This document shows, in pieces, positions 15,946 through 24,692 of a stretch of 53,208 nucleotides of DNA. This DNA comes from JAVBPP01 sp031549535 (GTDB lineage: Bacteria; Bacillota; Clostridia; Oscillospirales; Acutalibacteraceae). The position numbers and the translations under genes are program-made. Below the pieces are notes generated by a model that saw only the letters and a program-made list of their open reading frames with translations, had not been told where the DNA came from and made no database searches. The stretch is taken from the NCBI GenBank assembly GCA_031549535.1, contig JAVBPP010000042.1, positions 1 to 53,208 on the forward strand. Reading direction: 5' to 3'. Within the stretch, counting starts at the first letter, position 1. The number at the start of each line of letters is the position of its first letter.

Positions 15946-18900
15946 ATGCTGAATGTGAAACCGGTTCAACGCGGAAGCAACACACGCATGAGTTTCGGCC
16001 GTCTGAAGGATGTTATGGAGATGCCGAACCTCATTGAGGTTCAAAAGGAGTCCTACAAGTGGTTCCTTGAGGTTGGTCTGCGGGAAGTGTTCCGTGACAT
16101 CGATGAGATTACCGACTACACGGGCAACTGGGTTCTCAGCTTTATTGATTACCGGATGGACGATAATCCGAAATACTCTGTGCGCGAGTGCAAGGAGCGT
16201 GACGCAACCTACGCCGCGCCCATGCGCGTAACAGTCCGCCTATATAATAAAGAAAGCGGAGCCATCAAAGAGTCCGAGGTCTTTATGGGCGATTTCCCGA
16301 TTATGACAGACAGCGGTACCTTTGTCATCAACGGTGCGGAGCGTGTTATCGTTTCTCAGCTGGTGCGCTCGCCGGGCGTGTATTTTGATATGATGCACGA
16401 TAAAACCGGAACGGAGCTGTTCACCAGCACCATCAACCCCAACCGCGGCGCATGGCTCGAGTATGAGACGGATGCGAACGAGGTCTATTATGTGCGCATC
16501 GATAAAAACAGAAAAATTCCCATCACCACCTTTATTCGCGCCTTGGGTGCCATGGAGGATGGCTCTTTAATTTCCGGGGATCGTATCTTGAGCTCCAATA
16601 CGGATATTATCGGCTATTTTGGTGAAGATGAGCGCATCCTTGCCACGTTGGAGAAGGACGAGACCAAAAACAGTGAAGAAGCTGTGATGGAGGTGTTCAA
16701 ACGCCTGCGTCCCGGCGAACCTGTAACGCTTGAAACTGCGCGGCAGCATTTCATGAACCTGTTCTTTGACCCGCACCGCTATGATATTTCCCGCGTGGGT
16801 CGCTATAAATACAACAAAAAGCTTTCCCTTTCCAACCGCTTATCCGGCTGCACCCTCACCCAGCCCATTGCGAACCCCGCAACGGGTGAAATCCTTGCGG
16901 ACGCGGAGGAGGTCATCAGCAAGCAAAAGGCGCAGGAGCTGGAAAGGCTCGGCGTGAGTGTCGCCTATGTGCTCTCGGATGGGCATGAGGTGAAAATCAT
17001 TTCCAACGGCATGGTGGATCCGCTTCCCTTCCTGCCCGTAGAAGTTACGCAGGAAGAATTAAAGGAAATCGGCATTAATGAGAAGGTTTGTTACAATGTT
17101 CTCGTGCAGCTTTTGGAGGCCGGGTTTGCAGATAAGGCAAGCTTGCTGGCCTGTTTCCGTGAGCATGCAGATTCCCTGATTCCCAATCATATTACGGTGG
17201 ATGATATTTATGCATCCGTCAACTATATCAACTGCCTCGCGCATAGAGTTGGCACAACAGACGATATCGACCACTTGGGCAACCGCCGCATCCGTTCAGT
17301 CGGTGAGCTGCTGCAGAATCAGTTCCGCATCGGCCTTGCGCGTATGGAACGCGTGGTGCGCGAGCGCATGACATTACAGGCGCAGGAGGAAGAGGATAAG
17401 ATTACCCCCCAGACCCTCATCAATATCCGCCCTGTCATGATGGCAATCAAAGAGTTTTTCGGCTCCTCTCCGCTCTCTCAGTTTATGGGGCAAACCAATC
17501 CGCTGGATGAATTGACGCATAAGCGCAGGCTTTCCGCCCTCGGCCCCGGCGGCCTTTCCCGTGACCGCGCTGGCTTTGAAGTGCGTGACGTGCACTATTC
17601 ACACTACGGTAGAATGTGCCCGATTGAGACGCCGGAAGGCCCCAACATCGGTTTGATTTCCTATCTTGCCACCTTCGCCAAAATCAATGAATACGGCTTT
17701 ATCGAAGCGCCCTTCCGCAAGGTTGACCCGGAAACCGGCGTAGTTTTGGATGAAGTGGAATACATGACCGCCGATGTGGAGGACGATTTCATTGTTGCCC
17801 AGGCGAATGAACCTTTGGATGATCAGAACCGCTTCGTGAATGAGCGCATCATTGCCCGTTACCGCGATGAATTTTTGGAAGTGGATAAGAAAAACGCGGA
17901 CTATATGGACGTTTCGCCGAAGATGGTTGTTTCCGTCGCAACGGCGATGATTCCGTTCTTAGAAAACGACGACGCAAACCGCGCCCTCATGGGTTCCAAC
18001 ATGCAGCGGCAAGCCGTTCCGCTGTTGAAGACAGAGTCACCGATTGTCGGCACAGGCATGGAATACAAGGCGGCGGTGGATTCCGGCGTGGTGGCGCTCG
18101 CACAGCACGCGGGCACGGTCACAAAAGTCAACGCAGACCTTGTGGAAATCATGAGCGACAGCGGCAAAATAGAAAGCTATGAGCTGACAAAATTCATGCG
18201 ATCCAACCAGGGCACCTGCGTGAACCAGCGCCCGATTGTCAAACGCGGCCAACGCGTGGAAGAGCATCAGGTCATTGCGGACGGCCCCGCAACGAGCGAT
18301 GGCGAAATCAGTTTGGGTAAGAATGTTACCATCGGTTTCATGACATGGGAGGGCTATAACTACGAGGATGCCGTTCTGGTGAATGAAAAAATCGTGCGGG
18401 ACGATGTCTATACCTCCATTCATATTGAGGAGCACGCAACAGAAGCGCGCGACACCAAGCTCGGCCCGGAGGAAATCACCCGTGATATTCCCAATGTCGG
18501 CGACGATGCCCTGCGCGATTTGGATGAACGCGGCATTATCCGCATCGGTGCGGAGGTGCACTCCGGCGATATTCTGGTCGGTAAGGTTACGCCTAAGGGC
18601 GAAACAGAGCTGACGGCAGAAGAACGCCTGTTGCGCGCCATCTTCGGCGAAAAAGCGAAGGAAGTGCGCGACACCTCCTTAAAAGTGCCCCACGGCCAAT
18701 ATGGCATTGTCGTAAATGTTGAGGTGTTTACCCGCGAAAATAGCGATGAGCTTTCCCCGGGTGTCAACATGGTCGTGCGCGTCTATATCGCCCAGAAGCG
18801 CAAGCTTTCTGTTGGGGATAAAATGGCGGGTCGCCACGGAAACAAGGGCGTTGTTTCCAGAATCCTGCCGCAGGAGGATATGCCCTTCCTGCCGGATGGC

Positions 18901-19770
18901 ACCCCGCTGGACATTGTGCTCAACCCGCTGGGCGTTCCCTCCCGTATGAATATCGGCCAGGTGCTGGAAGTGCATCTCGGCTTTGCGGCAAAGCAGCTGG
19001 GCTATAAAATTATGACCCCCGTTTTTGACGGCGCACAGGAAGAGGATATCCGCGACGCCTTGCGCGAGGCGGGTCTGCGCGAGGACGGCAAAACAATATT
19101 GACAGACGGCAGAACCGGCCGCCAGTTTGATAACCCCATCACGGTGGGTGTCATGTACTTCTTGAAGTTGCTCCACTTAGTTGACGATAAGATTCACGCG
19201 CGTTCCACCGGCCCGTACTCCCTTGTTACGCAGCAGCCCTTGGGCGGCAAGGCACAGTTCGGCGGCCAGCGCTTCGGTGAGATGGAAGTTTGGGCGCTGG
19301 AGGCTTACGGCGCGGCGTACACCCTGCAGGAGATTTTGACAGTCAAGTCCGATGACGTGGTTGGCAGAGTGAAAACCTACGAATCTATTGTAAAGGGCAA
19401 AAACGTACCGAAACCCGGTATTCCGGAATCGTTCAAGGTGCTCATCAAAGAATTGCAGTCACTGGGGCTGGATGTTAAGGTTTTAGATAAGAACGATGAA
19501 GAGATTGACCTGAAACAGTCTTTTGACGGTGATGATGTCGGACTTGCGCCGGATGACAAGGCCTTTACCCATGTAAACGATGCAGAGGGCTTCGGCGGCT
19601 TCGGTATTGAAAACAAGGAAAATGACATCTTTGCAATAGATGAAGAGGATGACGAGGACAGCGACTTCGACACGGAGGATGACGAAGATTTGGACGGCGA
19701 CGCCTTTGAAACACAGGAAGAGGACTTGTTTAAGGGTACTTCTGATTTTGAAGACGACGATGAGCTTTAA
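15946..19770 (+). CDS. rpoB: DNA-directed RNA polymerase beta subunit
   Basis: Beta subunit of RNA polymerase, 1274 residues. The start ATG 15946 is chosen for GGAG 10 nt upstream and the typical opening MLNVKPVQRGSNTRMSFG. The usual motifs are intact, including the rifampicin pocket (SSPLSQFM..., THKRRLSALGPGGLSRDRAGFEVRDVH) and the C-terminal beta-clamp regions (GDKMAGRHGNKGV, GGKAQFGGQRFGEMEVWALEAYGA). Residue 515, at the place of E. coli Asp516, is Gly (codon 17488-17490). Asp516 changes are classical rifampicin-resistance positions. The C-terminus carries a long acidic tail (about 50 residues, mostly Asp/Glu) after the conserved core. rpoC follows 50 nt later on the same transcript. Confidence 0.98.
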   Translation: MLNVKPVQRGSNTRMSFGRLKDVMEMPNLIEVQKESYKWFLEVGLREVFRDIDEITDYTGNWVLSFIDYRMDDNPKYSVRECKERDATYAAPMRVTVRLYNKESGAIKESEVFMGDFPIMTDSGTFVINGAERVIVSQLVRSPGVYFDMMHDKTGTELFTSTINPNRGAWLEYETDANEVYYVRIDKNRKIPITTFIRALGAMEDGSLISGDRILSSNTDIIGYFGEDERILATLEKDETKNSEEAVMEVFKRLRPGEPVTLETARQHFMNLFFDPHRYDISRVGRYKYNKKLSLSNRLSGCTLTQPIANPATGEILADAEEVISKQKAQELERLGVSVAYVLSDGHEVKIISNGMVDPLPFLPVEVTQEELKEIGINEKVCYNVLVQLLEAGFADKASLLACFREHADSLIPNHITVDDIYASVNYINCLAHRVGTTDDIDHLGNRRIRSVGELLQNQFRIGLARMERVVRERMTLQAQEEEDKITPQTLINIRPVMMAIKEFFGSSPLSQFMGQTNPLDELTHKRRLSALGPGGLSRDRAGFEVRDVHYSHYGRMCPIETPEGPNIGLISYLATFAKINEYGFIEAPFRKVDPETGVVLDEVEYMTADVEDDFIVAQANEPLDDQNRFVNERIIARYRDEFLEVDKKNADYMDVSPKMVVSVATAMIPFLENDDANRALMGSNMQRQAVPLLKTESPIVGTGMEYKAAVDSGVVALAQHAGTVTKVNADLVEIMSDSGKIESYELTKFMRSNQGTCVNQRPIVKRGQRVEEHQVIADGPATSDGEISLGKNVTIGFMTWEGYNYEDAVLVNEKIVRDDVYTSIHIEEHATEARDTKLGPEEITRDIPNVGDDALRDLDERGIIRIGAEVHSGDILVGKVTPKGETELTAEERLLRAIFGEKAKEVRDTSLKVPHGQYGIVVNVEVFTRENSDELSPGVNMVVRVYIAQKRKLSVGDKMAGRHGNKGVVSRILPQEDMPFLPDGTPLDIVLNPLGVPSRMNIGQVLEVHLGFAAKQLGYKIMTPVFDGAQEEDIRDALREAGLREDGKTILTDGRTGRQFDNPITVGVMYFLKLLHLVDDKIHARSTGPYSLVTQQPLGGKAQFGGQRFGEMEVWALEAYGAAYTLQEILTVKSDDVVGRVKTYESIVKGKNVPKPGIPESFKVLIKELQSLGLDVKVLDKNDEEIDLKQSFDGDDVGLAPDDKAFTHVNDAEGFGGFGIENKENDIFAIDEEDDEDSDFDTEDDEDLDGDAFETQEEDLFKGTSDFEDDDEL

Positions 19771-19820
19771 GGTAAAGCGCAAAAGCGAATCACTCAATCT
19801 TATGAAATGGGGTACACACC

Positions 19821-22800
19821 GTGGAAAATATGACGTTTGAATCCATCCGCATCGGCCTTGCCTCTCCGGCGGAAATCCGGAAATGGTCCTGCGGAGAAGT
19901 CAAAAAGCCGGAAACCATTAACTATAGAACCTTAAAACCTGAAAAGGACGGCCTGTTCTGCGAGCGCATCTTTGGCCCGACGAAGGACTGGGAATGTCAC
20001 TGCGGTAAGTATAAGCGCATGCGTTCCAAGGGAAAAATCTGTGAACGCTGCGGCGTTGAGGTAACGCGCCAGAAGGTGCGCCGTGAGCGTATGGGTCACA
20101 TTGAGCTGGCAGCGCCGGTTTCACACATCTGGTATTTCAAGGGCATTCCCTCCAGAATGGGTTTGATTCTGGATATTTCACCGCGCAGCCTAGATAAGGT
20201 GCTGTACTTTGCAATGCATATCGTTATCGATCCGGGTAACACCCCGTTGCAAAAGTACCAGACCCTGGAAGAAAAGGACTATGAAGAATATCGTTTGCGC
20301 TACGAGGACGACTTTAGAGCCGGTATGGGCGCTGAGGCCATCAAAGAGTTGCTCAGCGAAATTGACCTGGATGAGCTTGCGGCAAAGCTGAAAGAGGAAA
20401 TGGAAACCGCCACAGGGCAGAAAAAGGCGAAAGCGTTAAAACGCCTGGAGGTTGTGGAGGCGTTCCGCAGTTCCGGAAACCGCCCGGAGTGGATGATTAT
20501 GGATGTTGTGCCGGTGTTGCCGCCGGATATCCGCCCCATGGTTCAGCTGGAAGGCGGCCGCTTTGCAACGAGCGACTTGAATGACCTGTATCGCAGAGTA
20601 ATCAACCGTAACAACCGCCTGAGCAAGCTGCTGGAGCTTGGCGCGCCGGAAATTATTGTGCGCAACGAAAAGCGTATGCTGCAGGAGGCTGTGGACGCCT
20701 TGATTGACAACGGCCGCAGAGGCCGCCCCGTCACAGGCCCGAACAACCGCGCGCTGAAATCCCTGTCTGATATGCTCAAGGGCAAGCAGGGTCGGTTCCG
20801 TCAGAACCTGTTGGGCAAGCGCGTTGACTATTCCGGCCGTTCCGTTATCGTGGTTGGCCCGGAGCTGAAACTGTATCAGTGCGGCCTGCCCAAGGAAATG
20901 GCGCTGGAGCTGTTTAAGCCCTTTGTCATGAAGCGCCTTGTGGAGACCGATGTGGCCGGCAACGTGAAATCCGCCCGTAAGATGGTGGAACGTTCCAACC
21001 CCTTGGTCTGGGATGCGCTGGAAATCGTGATTAAAGATCACCCCGTTATGCTCAACCGTGCGCCGACGCTGCACAGACTGGGTATTCAGGCGTTTGAGCC
21101 TGTTCTGGTTGAGGGCAGAGCGATTAAGCTGCATCCGCTGGTTTGTACCGCTTTTAACGCGGACTTTGACGGCGATCAGATGGCCGTTCACGTTCCGCTT
21201 TCCGCAGAGGCACAGGCGGAGGCTCGTTTCTTGATGCTTGCGGCAAACAACCTGCTTAAGCCGTCTGACGGGCGCCCCGTTACCGTGCCTACGCAGGATA
21301 TGGTGCTGGGTTCTTATTATCTCACGCTGGAAAAACCGGATGAGCCGGGAATCGGCAAGGTGTTCCGCGATGAGGACGAGGCCATCATGGCCTATGACGA
21401 GGGGGATATCGGCCTGCATTCCCGCATCAAAATCCGTTTCTGCAAAGAAGTGGACGGGAAAAAAGTCAGCAAGCTGATTGAAACCACACTCGGCCGTGTC
21501 ATCTTCAATCGCCCGATTCCGCAAAATCTAGGTTTTGTGGACAGAAGCGACCCGGAAAACGAGTTTGCTCTGGAAATTGATTGCCTGGTGGACAACAAGA
21601 AGCTGGGCGACATCATTGACAAGTGTATCAAAACCCACGGCGCAACCGCGGCCGCGGAGCTGCTGGATAATATCAAGGAGCAGGGCTTCCGTTATTCCAC
21701 CCGCAGCGGCATCACCGTGGCGGTCAGCGATGCCACCATTCCGCCGAAGAAAGCGGAACTCATTACGCTGGCGGAAGGTAAAATTAACAAGATTACACGC
21801 AACTACGAACGCGGCTTGATTACCGATGAAGAGCGTGCAGATAACGTAATTGAGACCTGGGAGGAATGCACCAAGCAGGTCGCCAAGGAACTCAAGGATA
21901 ACTTTGACGCATACAATCCCATTAACATGATGCTTAAATCCGGCGCCCGCGGCAACGACAGCCAGCTGCGTCAGCTCGCCGGAATGCGCGGCTTGATTGC
22001 AAACACAGCAGGTAAAACCATTGAGGTGCCCATCCGCTCCAACTACCGTGAGGGTTTGAATATTCTGGAATACTTCATCTCTTCGCGCGGAGCACGCAAA
22101 GGCCTTGCAGATACGGCGCTGCGTACGGCGGACTCCGGTTATCTGACCCGCCGCTTAGTTGACGTTTCCCAGGATGTTATCATCCGCGAAGAGGACTGTG
22201 GCTGCAAGGAAGGCATTGATGTTTACGATATCGTGGATAACAACCGCCGCATTGTCAGCCTTACGGAGCGCTTGACCGGCCGTTTCCTGTTGGAAGACAT
22301 GATTAATGCGGAAACGGGCGAGCTGCTGATGAGCTGCACGGCTATGATGCGCGATGAGGACGCAGCCCGTGTTGCAGCCTATGCCTATGCGCAGCAGGAA
22401 AAGAGAATTGCCGCCGGCGAGGCGGAGGAGGGGACTGCCGCCAAGGTGCGTATCCGTTCCCTACTTTCCTGCGAATCCGAGCACGGCGTGTGCATTCGTT
22501 GCTACGGCGCAAACCTCGCAACCGGCCAGCCGGTAACAGTGGGTGAGGCAGTCGGTATTATCGCGGCGCAGTCCATCGGTGAGCCCGGCACACAGCTGAC
22601 CATGCGTACCTTCCACACCGGCGGCACAAAAGACCAGTCCGATATTACGGAAGGTTTGCCGAGAATTGAAGAGCTGTTCGAGGCGCGCAAGCCCAAAACC
22701 CTTGCTATGATCAGTGAAATCAACGGCAAAATTTCCTTTACAGAAATTCGTAAGAGCAAGCACATTGTCGTTACCAATGAGGAGACACTGGAAGAAAAGA

Positions 22801-23429
22801 CCTACATGATCCCCTACGGCTTCCGCATCCGCGTACTGGAGGGGCAGAAGGTTCAGCTCGGCGAAACGCTGACAGAGGGTGCGCTCAATCCCCATGATAT
22901 TCTGGCCGTCCTCGGTGCACACGCGGTGCATGATTACCTCATCCGTGAGGTGCAGCGCACCTACCGTATGCAGGGCGTTGATATCAATGATAAGCACATT
23001 GAGGTTATTGTCCGTCAGATGATGCGCAAGGTGAAAATCACCGAGCCGGGGAGCACAGAATTCCTGCCCGGCAGCGTGGTGGAAAAGCGCGAATTTGCAG
23101 AAGCAAACGCGAAGGTACAAGAGCGTGTGGATATGGGCGAAGAAGGGCTTTCCCTTGCGGAATGCGCCCCGGTGCTCATGGGTATCACCAAGGCCTCCCT
23201 GGCGACGGAATCCTTCCTGTCTGCGGCCTCGTTCCAGGAGACTACACGCGTGCTGACAGATGCGGCCATCAAAGGCAAAACCGACCCGCTGCTCGGCTTA
23301 AAGGAAAACGTCATCATCGGCAAGCTGCTCCCGTCCGGAACCGGCATGGAATGTTACAGCGAGGTTGGTGTATTCCCGACCACCGGCTTGTTCAAGGATA
23401 TCGGCGAAAGCCTGTTTTCCAATGCGTGA
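19821..23429 (+). CDS. rpoC: DNA-directed RNA polymerase beta' subunit
   Basis: Catalytic subunit of RNA polymerase, 1202 residues. The N-terminal zinc ribbon is CHCGKYK...CERC (residues about 58-76). The Mg2+-binding NADFDGDQMA is near residue 446. A bridge-helix region and the C-terminal QSIGEPGTQLTMRTFHTGG are present. A second zinc cluster, EEDCGCKEG ... CESEHGVCIRCYG, is intact. GTG 19821 or ATG 19830 could start translation; the ribosome binding site is poor (GGGGT), so coupling to rpoB is likely. No YbxF/L7Ae gene lies between rpoC and rpsL, unlike in many Bacilli. Confidence 0.98.
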   Translation: MENMTFESIRIGLASPAEIRKWSCGEVKKPETINYRTLKPEKDGLFCERIFGPTKDWECHCGKYKRMRSKGKICERCGVEVTRQKVRRERMGHIELAAPVSHIWYFKGIPSRMGLILDISPRSLDKVLYFAMHIVIDPGNTPLQKYQTLEEKDYEEYRLRYEDDFRAGMGAEAIKELLSEIDLDELAAKLKEEMETATGQKKAKALKRLEVVEAFRSSGNRPEWMIMDVVPVLPPDIRPMVQLEGGRFATSDLNDLYRRVINRNNRLSKLLELGAPEIIVRNEKRMLQEAVDALIDNGRRGRPVTGPNNRALKSLSDMLKGKQGRFRQNLLGKRVDYSGRSVIVVGPELKLYQCGLPKEMALELFKPFVMKRLVETDVAGNVKSARKMVERSNPLVWDALEIVIKDHPVMLNRAPTLHRLGIQAFEPVLVEGRAIKLHPLVCTAFNADFDGDQMAVHVPLSAEAQAEARFLMLAANNLLKPSDGRPVTVPTQDMVLGSYYLTLEKPDEPGIGKVFRDEDEAIMAYDEGDIGLHSRIKIRFCKEVDGKKVSKLIETTLGRVIFNRPIPQNLGFVDRSDPENEFALEIDCLVDNKKLGDIIDKCIKTHGATAAAELLDNIKEQGFRYSTRSGITVAVSDATIPPKKAELITLAEGKINKITRNYERGLITDEERADNVIETWEECTKQVAKELKDNFDAYNPINMMLKSGARGNDSQLRQLAGMRGLIANTAGKTIEVPIRSNYREGLNILEYFISSRGARKGLADTALRTADSGYLTRRLVDVSQDVIIREEDCGCKEGIDVYDIVDNNRRIVSLTERLTGRFLLEDMINAETGELLMSCTAMMRDEDAARVAAYAYAQQEKRIAAGEAEEGTAAKVRIRSLLSCESEHGVCIRCYGANLATGQPVTVGEAVGIIAAQSIGEPGTQLTMRTFHTGGTKDQSDITEGLPRIEELFEARKPKTLAMISEINGKISFTEIRKSKHIVVTNEETLEEKTYMIPYGFRIRVLEGQKVQLGETLTEGALNPHDILAVLGAHAVHDYLIREVQRTYRMQGVDINDKHIEVIVRQMMRKVKITEPGSTEFLPGSVVEKREFAEANAKVQERVDMGEEGLSLAECAPVLMGITKASLATESFLSAASFQETTRVLTDAAIKGKTDPLLGLKENVIIGKLLPSGTGMECYSEVGVFPTTGLFKDIGESLFSNA

Positions 23430-23470
23430 TTGGGCAGAGTAGATTAATTGCTAAAAATTACGGCAAAAAC

Positions 23471-23500
23471 TTGACAATGCCCCGTATTTTATAGTAAAAT
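23471..23500 (+). promoter_or_regulatory. rpsL-rpsG-fusA promoter
   Basis: TTGACA (23471-23476), an 18-nt spacer, TAAAAT (23495-23500), located 40 nt after rpoC. It makes the str-type genes independent of rpoBC. The -10 sits inside a palindrome at 23483-23503. Confidence 0.75.
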
Positions 23501-23503
23501 ACG
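23483..23503 (+). promoter_or_regulatory. Palindrome across the -10 of the rpsL promoter
   Basis: Perfect 9-bp arms CGTATTTTA-TAG-TAAAATACG cover the spacer end and the -10 box. The position fits a repressor site. A terminator for rpoC is less likely because no T-run follows. Confidence 0.5.
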
Positions 23504-23585
23504 AAATTGTGGTGTTAAGAAACGGGCGGATGGCAGCATCCGTCCGGGTTCTGCACATAAACTTTGCTGAAAGGAGATGTATTGC

Positions 23586-24008
23586 TTGCCAACCTTTAAT
23601 CAGTTAGTGCGAAACGGAAGAGAAACCCTGGACAGAAAGCCGAAGGCACCCGCTCTCGGAAAAGGCCTGAACACCAAGCGCAATATCGTGACGGATCAGG
23701 ATTCCCCCCAGAAGCGCGGCGTTTGCACGGCGGTGAAAACGGATACCCCGAAAAAGCCGAACTCTGCTCTGCGTAAAATTGCAAGAGTGCGTTTGACAAA
23801 CAACTATGAGGTAACCGCGTATATCCCCGGCGTCGGCCATAATCTGCAGGAGCACTCCGTGGTACTCATTCGCGGCGGCCGTGTTCGCGACCTGCCCGGC
23901 GTTCGTTACCACATCATCCGCGGCACGTTGGACACCCAGGGCGTGACCGGCAGAATGCAGGCCCGCTCCAAGTACGGCGCAAAGCGTCCGAAGGCTGCCA
24001 AAAAGTAA
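23586..24008 (+). CDS. rpsL: 30S ribosomal protein S12
   Basis: S12 helps decode mRNA in the small-subunit A site. The start is read as TTG 23586 because AAGGAG (23571-23576) lies 9 nt upstream; ATG 23577 directly abuts that site and is unlikely. This gives 140 residues. Compared with E. coli S12 (124) there is a 13-residue insertion between APAL and SPQKRGVC (KGLNTKRNIVTDQD), which I believe occurs in related Clostridia. The loop TPKKPNSALRK is wild type, but the residue equivalent to E. coli Lys88 is Arg101 (GGRVRDLPG). The same change is a known streptomycin-resistance substitution. Confidence 0.96.
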   Translation: MPTFNQLVRNGRETLDRKPKAPALGKGLNTKRNIVTDQDSPQKRGVCTAVKTDTPKKPNSALRKIARVRLTNNYEVTAYIPGVGHNLQEHSVVLIRGGRVRDLPGVRYHIIRGTLDTQGVTGRMQARSKYGAKRPKAAKK

Positions 24009-24185
24009 GCCGCAAAATCTGCAACGCGTTGTTGCACCCAAACAAGACAGTATCTTCTTACTTTCCAATGTAGGAAGCGTTGATATAAAAGCAGCTTGCT
24101 TTGCGAAACGCTCTGGCATTGGCGCAACGGGAAGGAATGTCTCTCGAGTACCTATGATATCAGTCTTATGAAGGAGGGAAGCGAA
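24009..24185 (+). promoter_or_regulatory. Long S12-S7 spacer with hairpins
   Basis: A 177-nt gap within the str-type operon, unusually long for ribosomal genes. It can form TGCAAC-GCGTT-GTTGCA (24020-24036) and a longer stem closed by AGCGTT/AACGCT (about 24078-24112). In E. coli the same spacer is where S7 binds to repress translation, but I cannot match the structure. No promoter or gene is convincing here. Confidence 0.35.
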
Positions 24186-24656
24186 GTGCCAAGAAGAGGC
24201 AATATCGCAAAGCGGGATGTGTTATCGGATCCCCTTTATAATTCAAAGCTTGTTACACGCCTGATCAACAACATTATGTACGATGGCAAAAAGGGTGTTG
24301 CGCAGAAAATCGTGTATGACGCCTTTGATATTATCAAAGAGAAATCCGGCAAGGACCCGCTGGAAGTTTTTGAAGCCGCAATGGAAAATGTAATGCCGCT
24401 GCTTGAGGTTAAGGCGCGCCGCGTAGGTGGTTCCACCTATCAGGTTCCTATGGACGTTCGTCCGGAACGCCGCCAGACCCTTGGTTTGCGCTGGATTACA
24501 CTCTATTCGCGCCAACGTTCCGAGCGCACGATGAAAGAGCGCCTTGCGAACGAGATTCTTGACGCTATGAACCAGACCGGTTCTGCGTATAAGAAGCGTG
24601 AAGACACGCACAAAATGGCGGAAGCAAACCGTGCGTTTGCACATTTCCGTTGGTAA
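24186..24656 (+). CDS. rpsG: 30S ribosomal protein S7
   Basis: S7 nucleates assembly of the 30S head and lines the E site. The GTG at 24186 is preceded by AAGGAGG at 24171-24177. The protein has 156 residues, normal length, and opens PRRGNIAKRDVLSDPLYNSK. The conserved stretches VGGSTYQVPMDVRPERR and the C-terminal ANRAFAHFRW are present. It lies between rpsL and fusA in the classical str order. Confidence 0.98.
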   Translation: MPRRGNIAKRDVLSDPLYNSKLVTRLINNIMYDGKKGVAQKIVYDAFDIIKEKSGKDPLEVFEAAMENVMPLLEVKARRVGGSTYQVPMDVRPERRQTLGLRWITLYSRQRSERTMKERLANEILDAMNQTGSAYKKREDTHKMAEANRAFAHFRW

Positions 24657-24692
24657 TCGAACTCATTTGTATATTGAAAGGATTAAAATCTT

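Noticed and set aside
20436..21524. Open frame of 362 codons on the minus strand within rpoC
   Set aside because: It mirrors the codon structure of rpoC on the other strand, has no ribosome binding site or family similarity.
23577..23579. ATG 23577 as the rpsL start
   Set aside because: It directly touches the AAGGAG site, leaving no spacing; TTG 23586 has 9 nt and gives the normal S12 N-terminus.
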